In this document: positions 1 through 13,400 of the stretch, in pieces
How the letters are laid out: the number at the start of each line of letters is the position of its first letter
Numbering within the stretch: the first letter of the stretch is position 1
Source of the DNA: Motacilla alba alba
Lineage: Eukaryota > Chordata > Aves > Passeriformes > Motacillidae
Assembly: GCF_015832195.1 (NCBI RefSeq)
Contig: NC_052019.1
Span: 6,298,872-6,362,871, forward strand
DNA: 64,000 bases
Reading direction: 5' to 3'
Made by a program: the position numbers and the translations under genes
The notes under the pieces: generated by a model
What the model was told of the DNA's origin: nothing
Database searches by the model: none
The model's input: only the letters and a program-made list of their open reading frames with translations

Positions 1-2946
1 ATCAGGGAACTGAAGCTTTAAGAAATTGTGCAGATGGCTTTAAGGCGCTGTAGTTCTTCTGCTAAGCAATGCCTTGGCCTGCTGGATGTGTACCTTGGAA
101 ATCGAACTTTATTTGCCAAAACTGCACCTTTTTTAATCCAAGATCCTGCACTGAAGCCCAGTGCAAGGCATTTTTCACTGCCTCTTCTCCATAGAAAATG
201 GGCTCCATTGTGTTGAAAGATGCAATGTGCAGTACCTGGGCCAAAGGATTAAACTTTCATCATCTGGGTTTGATACTTAGATTCTTGAGAGGAAATGAGT
301 GTTAAGCATCCACTGCATGCCAGAATATATTGAAAGATTCCTTTAGCAATGCATGCCAGTACTTTAAAAATAGGGCACATTAGGGGTTTTTATGTGCTAG
401 AGAACATTATCTCTTCTTAGAGCAAAGTTTTTGTGCCATGCTTGGTTTTTTAGTGAAACGAGGCAATTCTCCACAGTTTTTAAAATTATAGCGGTAGAAC
501 AGAGGAAGCAGGAAAGCAGCCAAGGGAAGAGAGACAAAGGGGGTGACAACAAGCAACTCAACAAGAATGCAGGTCTGGGTAGATTTGGGCTGCCCACACT
601 TGCGCATATAACATAGATATCAATAACATAATAACATCATTGGCAGTACTGGGGAAACTATTCCCTTGAGAGGCCTGAGACCAAAAAAAAAAAAAAAAAA
701 AAAAAAGGCAGCCTAACCACAATCAGTGGTCTTCTGACACTGACTTTTGTAAACCTCAGGTTTAGCATCAGAATTCACAAATAATCAAATAATATCACAG
801 ATATCACAAGGAATTCACATGAATTCAAATGAAAGGCACCATAAAACTCATAAGCACCTCAAGGAACAGGGTCTGACTATCTCCTGCAATAAACAGATAC
901 TAACCTAGCACACTTTCAAGGTCACATTTGCACATAATACTCAAAAACCTCAGGTCAGCCTGGGTACAGCATCCTGCCAGAACCACCACGAGAGATTTCC
1001 AGGGCATGCTCTTTTGAGGTTAGTAACTGCATACAATCTGTCTATCATGGATTGCCATGACACTCCACATAGTCAGACTCCTCTGCATTCAATCTAAACC
1101 ATTCAGTTGAAATCCATGTAACTTCTGCACAATTTTTCATTTTCCATATTGCCTATAATACCATTAAAGGAAATTTCTCTTTTGTTACTCATCTATTCTT
1201 AGAAGCCTAATATGGGTGGTTGAATATCATTTGTAGAAAACATGCATTTACTCACAGAAAATTTATATGCAGATTTTGCTTTAAGAACTCTGTTCATTGA
1301 AGAAAACATATATTTGAGATTAAGACATAGAATCAAGGACAGGAAATCCAGGTGAAGCTTTCAGTTCTGTCCAAAGTTTTCTATGTCACTCTAGGCAAAT
1401 CACTTCACATCCTTCTTTCAACTCTGAATCTCTAGGATGAAGACTAAAATGGTTCCTCATTTTTCTTGAGTGTGCAAATGCATATAAAAATGTATTAGAG
1501 CTTTTGTTTAGATGAAGAAAACACTCATTTTTTATTTGTGGGGGCCCCTGTAAAATGAAGCTGTCTTGCTGGGCTGCTAAGTGTCTCTACAGTGCAAATA
1601 TAAATTACACACTTGATCCATTAGTACTCCAATTTTTCATAAAGTGTGATTCATTTCACCAGCCTAAAAGCTGGAAGTCTAATCTAAGCTGGCCTTCTAA
1701 ACACTGGCCAACAGAGAGAGGCATCTCCAGAGTATAATTTTTCCCACTGACTGTAGACACCTGGCACTCCATTCCATGGCCAAACTTAAGCATTTGTGTC
1801 ATTTAAGACGCTCCTTCAGTGCCCAGCTGGTCTCCAGGACATCTCTTGCCACCTCCACTGGTCCTGCATGGTCTCAGCACCCCATTGCACTGCAAAAGTC
1901 CTTCACTGAAACAGCCAAATAATGCTCCTAAGGGAGAGTTCAGCTGCTGTACCTAATTTAGGTGTGCAGGTGTCTGTGAGTGAATCAGGAGTCCAGGCAG
2001 AGGTGCCACCAGCACAGCCAGAGGAGCAGGCAAGTGATTCAGCTGCCCTGGAGCAGATGGCTACATCTGCCAGCCGAAAAGCTCTGCAGACTCCTCCAGC
2101 CACACAGACCTTAGATCATCTAATGCTTTGGATTCAGAAGAGTTTTTTGCCCCATTTAGAAGAGCACAGAATTTACTTAAGAAATTAATTTAATTTATTT
2201 ATTCAAGAAATTACAAGCAGCTATTGGCAAGCCAACTCCTCTATTAAACAGCGCTCCAAAATACAAAAATGACAGAACCCCTAATGTGTAAAACTTTCAG
2301 CAGAAAGAATGTACAGAGCAAGCAGATACTTACTAATTACAGAAGAATGCCAGCAACACCACTATTTGTTTTAAGAGAAAGGAAGCCCTGAGTGCTAATT
2401 CCTCATAAGAGAAACATCTGTCTCACTGGTATTCAGAAATTAAATTCATGGCCCTCCTTAAAACTTGCACTTATTTGGTAATGTGGCAACCTTAATGGAA
2501 AATAGGATTTATATGTCTGGCAATTCAACTACAAAGTTAATGACAGTAAATGGGGGATAGAAAGCAGGGTGGGAAGGTTGAAACTGAAGAAGCAGCATCT
2601 GACAAGTTTTAAGAAGCATAGTATAAAAGGCGGCCTCCAAAACCATCTGCCAAAGTGTCAAGGTGATGGATTTTTAAACATAAATAGATTTTTTTTTACA
2701 CTATAGACTATAATACATGTCAGAGCAACACAGCAGGCAGAAAAAATAGAGGCCAGTGAACCACATGGCACTTGCAGTCACCAACATTCCCATCTTGGCT
2801 CATTCAGCTTCGTGCAAAAAGGCTGAAGGCACCATCAGGTGATTGTCTGAGAGTGCCCATCATGCAGAGGCCATGCTGGATGCAGCCCATTTTCACTGGA
2901 TAATCTCAGGATATTCTGATGGAAAAGAACACCCTGAAGTACGATG
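1..2946. other. Intergenic, no supported gene
   Basis: AT-rich sequence with a poly-A run. A plus-strand frame at 1922-2188 is open, but the opposite strand is open too and no family is recognised. A TATAAAAGG at 2622-2630 beside cggcc looks promoter-like but has no gene after it. Confidence 0.6.
683..706. repeat. Poly-A tract (24 A)
   Basis: 24 uninterrupted adenines. No gene-like or retroposed sequence could be recognised directly upstream. Confidence 0.95.
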
Positions 2947-3162
2947 GAATCATAGAATGGTTTGGTTTGAAAGAAATCTTAAAGATCTTCTTGATCCAAC
3001 CTCCCTGCCATGGACAGGGACATCTTCCACTTGCTCAGAGCCCTGTCCAACCCTGGGAACTTCCAGGGATGGGACAGCCACAGCTTCTCTGGCAACCTGT
3101 GCCAGGCTTCACTACCCTCCATCATAGGAAAGTAATATCTAATCTAAACCTACTCTGACAGA
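2947..3162 (-). repeat. CR1 LINE fragment, antisense
   Basis: From aatcatagaatggtttgg the sequence follows the antisense of the CR1 3' end: cttaaagatcttcttgatcc, ccatggacagggacat, then cagcttctctggcaacctgtgcc and taatctaaacctactctga. This is the 5'-truncated form typical of bird genomes. Some small deletions are visible. Confidence 0.9.
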
Positions 3163-5948
3163 AAGTAGCTCAGAGAGAAAGTTGCATGCAGAACGTGACA
3201 TTCTCTATCCCATGAAGGAAATCACTTCCTGGATGTGCATTTCTCCCCCGTCTACTTCAGGTCATATTTAGCATCCAAATCAGTTTTTCTGAGGTCTTTG
3301 TTAGAGATGGATGAAAGGCCAAAGCCTGCAAAGCAGGATGTTGGTGTTCCCACCCACTTGATGACCTTGAACTTCTTCATTCTCTCAGCTTCAGAGAAAC
3401 GCGTTTTTGTGTTCCAGTTCAGAAAGGTATTTAACTGCACCTCATTTCAGTGAGTGAACAGGGTAGGGGAACAAGGGTCTCAAGTTACAGGTAAAGGTAC
3501 TTTTACAGGTAAATTACAGCAATAGGTAATTGTCAAGTGTTTCAGAAAACAAAAAGAAAGCTTTCTATTTTGAAGTAACGCACTAAACTGACTTCAGCCT
3601 TTCATCGTGTGGGGAAGAGCAGAACAATTTTTCATTCTTGTATCACTTCCTTTGTGAGGAAAACCACAACCTCCTCTTTGTTATCAATTCAATGAAAGAA
3701 TTCGCTAGAGATACCAGGGGTAGAGCAAGAAATATCTACAAAAAACATTTTTAGTAGTTGCACAGATACAACTTGATCTTGGAGTGTGAACACACAAGTG
3801 GTGCTTCAGCAGTGATTTGTTGCATTTTTGGCTTCTGGCAAAATTCAGAGAGGAAAGGCAGAAAAATATACTCAAAATACTACAGTCAGCTCTGATAACC
3901 CAGGTTACTCACACTTCTCTCCTTCACCAGTTTGGATCATGTGAGACTTTTGTGACACCAGTAGCATGCATCCACTGCACTGCTGCTGACTTGTCTTCCT
4001 TGGCAATGGAGCAACGCCTCAGGAAAGACACCAAAGCATAATTTAGAAGCAGAACAGCAAGACTGCAAGCTCCCAGTCCCACTGCCTGCTGTGGTGGCAT
4101 TCCTAGGACACCTGAGCTACTCCACAGCCTCCCCACATACATCTCTGCATGCTGTGATCAAAGCAGGGCCACTGGTGCTGAGTTTATGCTCCAAATTTGT
4201 TCCTTCTGCTTCCCCATGGCTGCTAAGAAGACAATGATTTCAGCAGCAGGGTTGTGGGATTGTGTCCTGGGCTGGGATATGGGGAGCCAAACGGCACCAG
4301 TACCCCTCACAGCAGCTCTGCCAGTGAATGTCCAGCCTGCACTCAGTCAAGGAACTCAAGACACCTCCATAACCACTTCAGGAGCTGGTGATTCAAAGAT
4401 CAGCCTTGACTGAAGCAAGACATGCCCTGCCCACCCCATTCCTGTGGCTCCCTAATAACTCTGTCATTTTACTTAACTGGGGCTCTTCTCCCAGCCAAAA
4501 CAATACCACGTTCAAAAAGGCTCATCTTGACTATCAGAGTGTCAACTTTTCCCTTTCTTGTAGATAAGCTGAAGCAGGAAAACAGATTGTGGCTGCTGCA
4601 TCCCCTGCCTCCCCCACACAATGGGAATGTCATTACAGCCCCGCCGTGCCCCCGAGGGTAGAATAAAAAACCTCTTTCTACTCTGTCTTACAGGGTAGGA
4701 CATCATTATTCCGTGAAACATAATAGCTCAACACCTACACCTGAAACACAATCCACTCCCTTCTTCTTTATTCTCACCGGAGCTACTACAGCTCCCTTGT
4801 TCCATTATGTAAGATATTACTTTCCCTGTCTGAGAGCAAGAGGGAAGACATCAGCTGTTATCTTTCCGCCGATAAAGATCTTCATTCACACCTGATGGAT
4901 TGCAATTTAAGGAAAAAAACACCCCTACCTCCTCCCTTGGGCTCTGTGAATGGCAGTGCAATAACATTGTGTTAATAGCTCCCAGTCTAGATAAGGCTGT
5001 TCCTCCTGACAGTAGGAAACGGGATTTGATAGTCACTGAGATGTTTTGATCACCTGTCAGGGAAACATTATATCTAAGTTTTGCTTCAGTAGAAATATGC
5101 CATTAGCATCTGCAGCACATTCCTTGTCTGGCTTAAGAGCTGGCACCATGCTCAAGCACAGGCTTTGGGCAGAAATCCACATTATAACAATGAAGGGCTA
5201 TGGACCTCGAAACCCCTTTATGTTTGACTGTGAATTCCAAAAGAGCATTTTCCACTTCTTCAAAGCTTCTGAAAAATCTTTTGCACCTCAGACACCCTGT
5301 TGTGCCTCCTAATTTCCCCTCATGTCATTAGAAGTTAAGAACATTTGTTTAACAGGGTCCCTGCAGCTCTTTTTTGATGCTTACCCCAAAATTACCACCT
5401 CACTGGAAGAGGAAGGAAAATCAGATCATCCCTGGTAAAAGTTCCTTGACAAAGCTCAATTTTAGGTCTATCAATAGTTCAGACGTTATAACTTTTGGGA
5501 GTATATGAGTTAATATTGTGAGCTATAATAACTTTCTTTTTTTTTTTTCTGATTTGTAGTCATAAGGAATTTAAGGCTCCATCCTCCTCATCCTTTAACT
5601 CATTGCTTATCTCCATGTTTCTCAACACAGGAAGTGTTCCTAGGCTGTAGGAATTATGATACTGACAGATATTCTGATGAAGGCTGCAGGAGCCAGGGCA
5701 GTGCTGCTCCACTCTCCATCCCTGAGATGAGCTCTAAAAGCAAGCTGTGATGATCTGCCCAAAGCCAGAAGGGTGGAAGAGACTGATTTTTCAGCTGAGA
5801 GCTGAGTTTTGCTTGCCTTGCCCACCAGGATATAGTTGTGGATATAACTGTGCAGTCAGCACAAGCATATGCGCTCACAGGTATCTCCCCTGCCCTGTGG
5901 GTGCTGTCACACACAGAGATGAACCATTGCACAATAAATTAATCCTGA
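3163..5948. other. Intergenic, no supported gene
   Basis: Short overlapping frames only. None has convincing splice sites or a recognised protein. No repeat family is recognised. Confidence 0.6.
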
Positions 5949-6632
5949 TGTGGGATATGGGGTTTCACCCCCGGATTGGGATGACCCCAAAAGATGGAAA
6001 AGTCCCTCCTCCAACCTGTGCCTTCGAAGAAAGACTCAGTAGTCTTCTGTTGTCTGTTCTCAAGGTTGTTTATTGTTGGTTATCTAAAAGATTCTTCTCC
6101 CTGAGCTGCTGTGGCCCGTTCAGCAGCTCAGACAAAGGCACACACTCTCTGCCCTTCCAGGGGGCTGGTGCCATCTTTTATATCATATATTACGTACTAC
6201 ATGTTTATGCTTTTTCTCCAATACCTACTATCTATATTGAATGGTGACTTTCTACTCTAAACCAATCTGTGAGTGCCAACATCACCAAAGACATGGAGGT
6301 TAGGAAGGAGAAAGAAAGAGGACAGGGCACACCCAAATCCCTCCATCTTAGACCTCCTTACCCCCATGTACAAAACTTGGACCCCTGCGTACAAGGCTTA
6401 AAACCCCCCTGTACAGCACTCAAAAATCCTTCCTTTCACTTCGTGATTATCTCTACTATGCTATCTAACTTGTGTGTGTGGCTTGTAATTCTTCATACAG
6501 AGTTAGTAACTTGCTCCATGGGCTAAGATCAAAACCCCACGTGTGTCTTTGGCTGCATGCCAGGGTCTCAGAGCCCCCTGCCAGCGGCTCTGGCCATCCA
6601 GGACACCCAGAGGAGAATCCTGGGTTCCGACA
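5949..6632 (-). mobile_element. Solo LTR, avian ERVL-like, minus orientation
   Basis: Read on the minus strand the element starts TGTCGGAACCCAGGATTCTC (6632 downward) and ends GAAACCCCATATCCCACA (5949), with TG...CA ends. It has a TATA-like GATATAAAAG (6173-6182) and an AATAAA (6069-6074) at the spacing expected of an LTR. No polypurine tract or primer-binding site flanks it, so it is probably a solo LTR. The five flanking bases (cctga and gtggg) do not match as a target duplication. The family name is recalled, not searched. Reading frames across it are accidental. Confidence 0.7.
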
Positions 6633-9600
6633 GTGGGACTGCAGCTGCCTCAGAAACCCCAGCCAGCTCTGCTCAGGGCTTCACTACCCACGAGAGGGAG
6701 CTGACCATCCTCTGGCTGAGTCTGACAGCCACAAGGCTGCTAACAACCCGTCAGGTCTGGCTTTCTTTTTTCCCCCCATTTTAGAAATATCCAAAACATG
6801 TATTTCATAAAACTGGGGAAGAATAGATGATGTGAGGCAGGTGAAAACAAATCAATTTTAAAAAATCAAAACCCTTATGCCTGAATTCTTCCACATGCAC
6901 TGGAGATTGACAGTAAGCTTTCTGGAGAAAAGCAACGTTTTTAAGAAAATGATTGTGGCTTTTTGCTGCATTGTTTGAGTTCCTAAAGGGCTCCAGCTTT
7001 GTGAGGTGACTCCAGAATAAAGTCTGGCATTAAGTTCAACCTGGAGTCTGTGCTGAGGGTGTCTGACAACAGTTTATCATCATGTGGTACTTTGTGCTTG
7101 AACCAGACCCCAAGGAAGGTGCAGCACAATTTGTAGCTGGTGACACATGAACTGTGCTGCAGCTCGTGGTGCTGTATGGGAATCTCACCGAGACAGCCAT
7201 GGGCTGCTGCTTCCCAAGAGGAATGTAAAGCTGGCTGGTAAAGCTGGTTCACAGCAGTGCCCTGCAGAGCATGTGGAGATCCTCCCTGCCACCCTCTTCC
7301 TGGCAAACAAGATGTTCTCTTGCCTCCTTTTCCCACCAGTTTCCCAGACAATGATGTTCATCACATCAGTTCCTAGCCCAGGGGACAGTACTGCACCATG
7401 CTCCCATCCAGGTTAAGCAGGTGATGAAGGACCAAGCAAATCCTGCCTGAGGAGCAGCTTGTGGTGACCTTTTCCCCTGGGGAAAGGCAGCTGTAAGCAG
7501 AAGATCAGGAAACTGTCCAAAGGTAGGAATCAGGAGTGAAAAAATACTTTGGCTACACTGAAAATGGCTCAAGGGACATCAGCACAGCAGGAGAGGTGGG
7601 GAAACACCCCATGGATGGAAGATTTCTGCTCTTGGAGCCTAAATCTGGCCCTTCTTTTAGTTAAACAAGTTCTTTGGCAAGGCTGATTGTCCCCTTCTCA
7701 TTCCATAGCAGTTGGGCCACTGGGACCTGGAAGGGCTTGTGCTACATTCCTTCCTCAAGCATAATTCCCAGAGACACCAGGGCTCAGACAGGTAAGCAGA
7801 AACAGCCTTCAAATGAAAAATATACTAAATTTTAAGATGAGAAGAGCATCCAGCACTATTTTTTTTACATGAAGACACACTCCAGTTCTCCACATAGCTT
7901 ATCAGCCAGAATAAAATGAGAATACCCCAAAATAAAATTAAAAAAAATCCCCAACCCCTGAGTTTATAAGACTAGACAAGTGATAAAACACAATGAAGTG
8001 TATTTCCACTGCATATGCTCCCTTGACCTGTCATGAATCATTGCAACAGGAAAGGTATTGTAGCTGTGTGAGCAGCAGAGCAGGCTGCCATTTAAATTCC
8101 CCTGCAGATTAATAACTCTGTGATTTAGTACTCCCCCAGCAGCAGACTGTAAATAACACCTAAAATGCTCAGGAACTCCCATGATGTCTCTCTTAGGCCT
8201 GCTACCAGAGCTGACTGAGGCAGGAGAGGTTCCTCATTGATTCCAACAGGCTTTGGTTCCGGCCATTGAAGCAGATGCTCAGCACAGTAAATCTACTGAT
8301 ATTAGAGGGAAGGTTTGAGGGTAAATCTGCTGTAAAAACCCTGAATGTCAGAGCCCTCTCACAGCCTGCACTTTGCAAAGAACGGGAGACTACCCAGGAA
8401 CTACTGCAAGATGTGTTTTACTTTCAAAGCCATAACTGAGCCTAATTTAAATGGTGTTTTCTGACACGTTTTTTTAACAATTGCTATGACTGTATTACAT
8501 TTCAGGCAAGGCAGCCCTTTGGGAATCCAGTGAGAGCTGTGTGCAGAAATTCGTTCTCCTGTTCACAATCCATCAGCTGGGCATTTTCAGCTCAGGGACA
8601 CTGGTCCCATTCCCTCCTTCCTCACTTATTTCAGAAATTGAATAAATAGTTGCTGCCCAGAGAAGAGCCCACAGGCTGTGAAGATGAAAATGGTCCCCAG
8701 GAGGGTCCTCATGGTCATACCCAGTCTACTGCAGACTGAAATATGAAATGCAATGTGAAAACTGTCTTTATCCCTGAGGCAACAAGACTTTGTTTCATGA
8801 AAAGGAATTCAATTTTCACTGTGAAAGCTAGTTATAGATGGGAGCAAATTCACACAAATGTGTTTAGTCAGAGAAATCCTTGCTCCCAGTGTATTTTCCA
8901 CATTCAGCCAGGCATAGCAATGGGAAAGCAGAGCCAAGGCACTCTGAAATGTCTAACAGACAGTTACAACACTGTTGAGGAGTTTATATTAAATAAGTTC
9001 TGGTAAAGTTAAGGAATTCTCTGTATTTAACAAAGTTCCTTTGCCTGTTCCCCCATTACTTAAAGATTCCTGGGCATTTCTACTCATTTTTCAATTTAAA
9101 ATCGCTATATCAGTTTAACTAAATAATTCTCAAGGTTTTTGCTGAGTGTTCATTTTATGCTTGCTGTTCAAGTTGTCTACTGAGCCCTCTCACAGGGATT
9201 TCAGGTGTATTCCCTTTGTTTTAACCAGTACTCCAAGTCCTCCCTCAAAATGATAACTATCATGCCAAAAGATTGACTGACCAACATTTAAACTCAGTCC
9301 ACTAGGGAAAAAAGAACCAACACTCCTTAAAAAGTGTTCCCAGATTTCCTGCTCTCACCTGTCCCCCAAACCCCTCCATGCTCAGCCTTTGCTGTCAGGA
9401 ATACCAAACTGTGTGCACATCCCCATTTCTCCACACCACCTGCCTCCCATGCTGAAGCACAAGTGCTTCCATAACAGATTTTGTAGGGAGCTTTTGCTAT
9501 CAGGCTGCTTCCTTCGAGGTTCAACAAAAAAAATTAAAACACTTGAATTTAAAGAGAGCACTCTGAAAAGGAATACTCTGTACTGGCCCATGAATCAAGC

Positions 9601-10360
9601 TGAAATTTTAGTAGGAACTGTGCAGCTCTCATTGTGATGAGCTCCTAGATGGTTTTCTCCAAACCCAAACAAGGCAGTGTCCATATGGAGCTTGATGAAT
9701 GTTTCAGCTGGAGGGGAGCCATCTCCATTGAGCTAAGAGCAGTGGGTTCATCTTCATACATCAATTTGAAAATAACCCAGATCAAAACTGGAAAATTGTT
9801 CCCTCTCTGTTTACCAGCACAGTTTGTCACCACTTTCGCAACAAGTTTTCAGGATGAATCACGGACAAACTATATGATGTCTCTGAAATTTCACTTTTCC
9901 TCTAAAAAACACAGGTAAGTTTAATTGTTGTTTTTAAGAACAGACCAACAGGCAGCCTATATCCACAAAATATTCAGTGAAGCACGAGGACACTGACACC
10001 CAAGATTTTACCAGTTGTGATAAGATTTCAAGGAACAAACAGTTGTGATTTATAATCAACGCTGCAAAAATCAGAGTATCTTCTCTTGGCTATTTCAGTA
10101 AGTGAAGCCCAAATCCCACAGCCTTCTGGAGTCAGTGGAAAAGTTTGTATCCTCAAAAGCAAAAGGATGTGAGTATTTCAAAACCATCAAGAAGACCCAG
10201 CGGCCCATTAGGTGTTCTTCTCTGGCACCAGCTGTTTAAGAAATAATAACAATGCAGTAAAGTTGATGTGAAGTAGAATGGCATGAACTGACTTCCACAG
10301 CTTCCATGGACCAATGCATGGAGATAACAACACTCACCTCCAGTGCAGTTTGATACCAAG
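6633..10360. other. Intergenic, no supported gene
   Basis: Sequence next to the LTR was examined for retroviral internal genes. None was recognised, and no polypurine tract precedes the LTR. A 122-codon minus-strand frame at 6983-7351 matches nothing I know. Confidence 0.55.
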
Positions 10361-10445
10361 ATCACAGAATCACAGAATACATTAATTGGAAGGGACTCAC
10401 AAGAAAATTCAAGTCCAAGCCCCTTCAGGCTGGAGGGGAAACCTA
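10361..10445 (-). repeat. Short CR1 remnant, antisense
   Basis: The start atcacagaatcacagaat, with ttggaagggactcacaag and caagtccaagccccttcagg after it, is the antisense of a CR1 3' end. Only about 85 bases can be recognised; the sequence after this point is not clearly CR1. Confidence 0.75.
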
Positions 10446-13400
10446 AACTCAGTCTTTGGCAAGAAACCTCACCACTGTTGTTTCAAGGGACATTCTGTGT
10501 TTTGAAGAGAAGTGGGCTGGCCCCTCTCCCTTTCTGTTAGTGCTGGCTACGTTAGATGAGTATTTTGGTTTGGAACAGTATTTTCTGTATATGAGTATTT
10601 TGTGCACTTCGGAAGCGATCCCCCATGGCTCCCTCCACCACAGAGTTCACAGAGGTTGCTCAGTTCACACAGCAGTCTTAGGTTCCTTTTGTGGGAGACA
10701 AAATCCAACCCTCTGTTACAGCACACCCCAGATGTTCTCCTACAGGGATGTGAGGCTCCCAAACTACACCCTCTGGACACTTCTTCAACCCATGTTCCTG
10801 ATGGCACCTTCTGTAGGAAACCACGCTGCATATCAATGGAAATAACCCCCCTGAACCATGTCAGGACCTCAGCAGCAACCACTTGGAGATACTAATCCAA
10901 CCAATTTCTGCTAAGTTATTGTAGGAAAAATCTTGTAGAAGCTTAATTAAGGAGTTTGTCCCTTTGCATTAGTCACAGACTACTGTGGGCAGGGCTGAAG
11001 GTCTAGCTCTTCCTTACTACTTTCTTCTGGCAGAAGTTTTACTTAATTTTGTTTCTGGCTCCTGTGATCCAGCTCTTACCTCCCTGCAGGTCCCCGTGCC
11101 TCAGTCAGGCCAGGAGTCTGACTTTCCTGAAGCAGCAAAAGCACCTAATGGTCATCTGCTGTAAATCCATGAGTTACTGCATTGCTGTTCACGGCTGAGC
11201 ACAGCAGTGGCACAGGGTGGCCAGACACTGGAATTGAATGATCCAGGGACAGACACTGGACATGAGCTGGTTACACCCTGTGACACAAATGGTTTCACCC
11301 TCAGCATCACCATTAGAAAATCTGGCCGGTGGGAGCAGCCTGGATCTGGGACAGTGCAATAAGAAAGGAATTGCAAAAGCAAATTTTCCTGAGGAGGAGG
11401 AGGATTAGTGTAGGACTTTGGTGATGATGTTTGAATTAGCTTTAACAAATAACCCTCAAAGGGAACAGTTTTTGGCTCTATCCTGAACACTAAGTTGGCT
11501 TTGAACTACAAGGGATTCCACAAAATCCCAGTCTATTTGCACTCCTTTCTGGTAGTGTAGGATCTTTTTGTCTTTTCTCATGCTGGCTGTACAGCTCACA
11601 TATTACTGTTGAAATTTCATAACGTGTTATGTAACTTTTTTTCTTTATGTCCTGGCCTAGCTTGCTTTTAAAACCAGCTGTGTCTTTTCAGCTGAGGTGA
11701 GGTTTTGCAGCTAGCCTGCATTGTGTAAACATGCATTGTAACATCCCCAAACCTGCAGTTAGTCAACAAAAGATCAAACAGACCATGGTGCTTTCATGGT
11801 AGCCATCAAAGTCACTCAAAGTTTCTCAGTGAAAGCTGCCAGCTTGCTTTTTTTTTTTTTGTCCAGTGACAAAGATAAGGCTATTTATCTTCCTTTCAAA
11901 GTTACAAATAAATAACGAAAAGGGTTGTTTAAAATGATATCTTAATCAAACCTGTTCATCTCAGAGTTTATATTTCAAGCCTTTACCTGCATTCCAGAGT
12001 GAAGTCAAATGTCAAACTTTCCCCTTTATCTTCTCTCCCTGACTCAGGAGAAGATCTGTATCTTTAGAGAATGAAACAACTATTTTCCTTAAAATGTTTC
12101 AATAGGCCTTGGATTTGTAAAACAAGCCACTTCTCTGGCAGGTGCTTTGATTTCAGAGAATTAAAGTAATTGCCACAAAAGGGCTGACAAACCCCACAGC
12201 TGCTGGAGTAAAAGGAGAAGGAGCTGCATGGATGTACACAGCATGCCTGGGCAGGAGAAAAGGTGGACAGTGAGGGGGGCCTGGTATTGACTTCTTTAAT
12301 TCATTGTCCATTTTCCATTCAATCCATTTTGATCCTAAGAGGATATCAAAGTATTGTTTGTTTTCCCCTCTTTCCTAAATCAGCTTTATCAACTGGACCA
12401 GTTGTGGGCATTCAGAAAAAGGACAAAAAGCACAGTCAGAGCTGTAGTAAACAAGATGTGCAGAAATATGGTTTATTTAGTCTACACATAAGAGGACTGA
12501 AATGAACTTAAAAAGCAGCTGCAGATGAGAGAAAGACAAACAGCTCCTCACGTGCACTGATGATAGGACAAAGAGTAATTGGTTTCAACCCCACTAAGAC
12601 AACTTCAGGTTGGCTACCCTGGGAGACTTCTGATGTGATTAATTTTGTGCTAGGAAATCTTGTTCAAGAATCTGTGAAACCTCCACCACAGGAGGGTCTC
12701 ATAAACAGCTGAGGCAGGAATGATTTAAGTGTTCATGAGAACAACAGATCCTGCCTTAGAGGAATTGAAGAGTTGTAGGTTAAAACATTTCTGTGAAATA
12801 CCTTCCAACATTGTCTCCAAATACCTCATTTTATTTCCTCAAATACCTTGGATTAGGACAGGACTCATGGCTCAGAATTGATTCAAAGTTTGGGGTTGCT
12901 CATGCCTTAGCCAAGACTTTCCAGCTCGTGCAGAGCGGGGTGAAAACCAAAATCCAAGCAAGGTACCAGCACTGGGACAATAACCCTCACCCTTGCTGTT
13001 AATATCAGAGCCTTGCAGAGCCTTCTCACCTGCTGCCATCTAATCCCCACAGTGCTTAACCTGAATCCTGACCCCCTCTCTTTCCTGCTCAAGTGGCACC
13101 TCCTCAGGGAAAGAACTCAGTGAACAACAGTGAACCTTTTTTGGATGCCAGGCTCAGGAATGATCATGGACAGAAGCTGTTAAACTGCAAAACAAGGCCA
13201 AAGCTTGAGGCTGCCCAGGTGCTGCCAGACCTGTTCCTCTGCCCTTCTGCTCACCCAAGTACCCGAGCCCAGAGCAGAAAGGACAAGCTGGCTCTCACCC
13301 GTCTTGCATCCCCTTGTAGGTAAGAAAATGCTCTTTTTTTTTCTTAAAACTGGGTCATTATTTACATGCAGGCAGATAGTACATATTTTTGGGAATTAGA

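Noticed and set aside
1922..2188. Plus-strand frame of 88 codons rich in Glu, Ala and Pro
   Set aside because: Composition is somewhat protein-like, but the opposite strand is open too, no family is recognised and no donor site is convincing.
2622..2630. TATAAAAGG next to a GC-rich flank, considered as a promoter
   Set aside because: No open frame, exon or LTR structure follows at a sensible distance.
5747..6247. Long plus-strand frame (166 codons)
   Set aside because: Most of it lies across the LTR on its antisense strand and has no gene-like features.
6983..7351. Minus-strand frame of 122 codons near the LTR, considered as retroviral internal sequence
   Set aside because: No gag, pol or env motif is visible and no polypurine tract joins it to the LTR.
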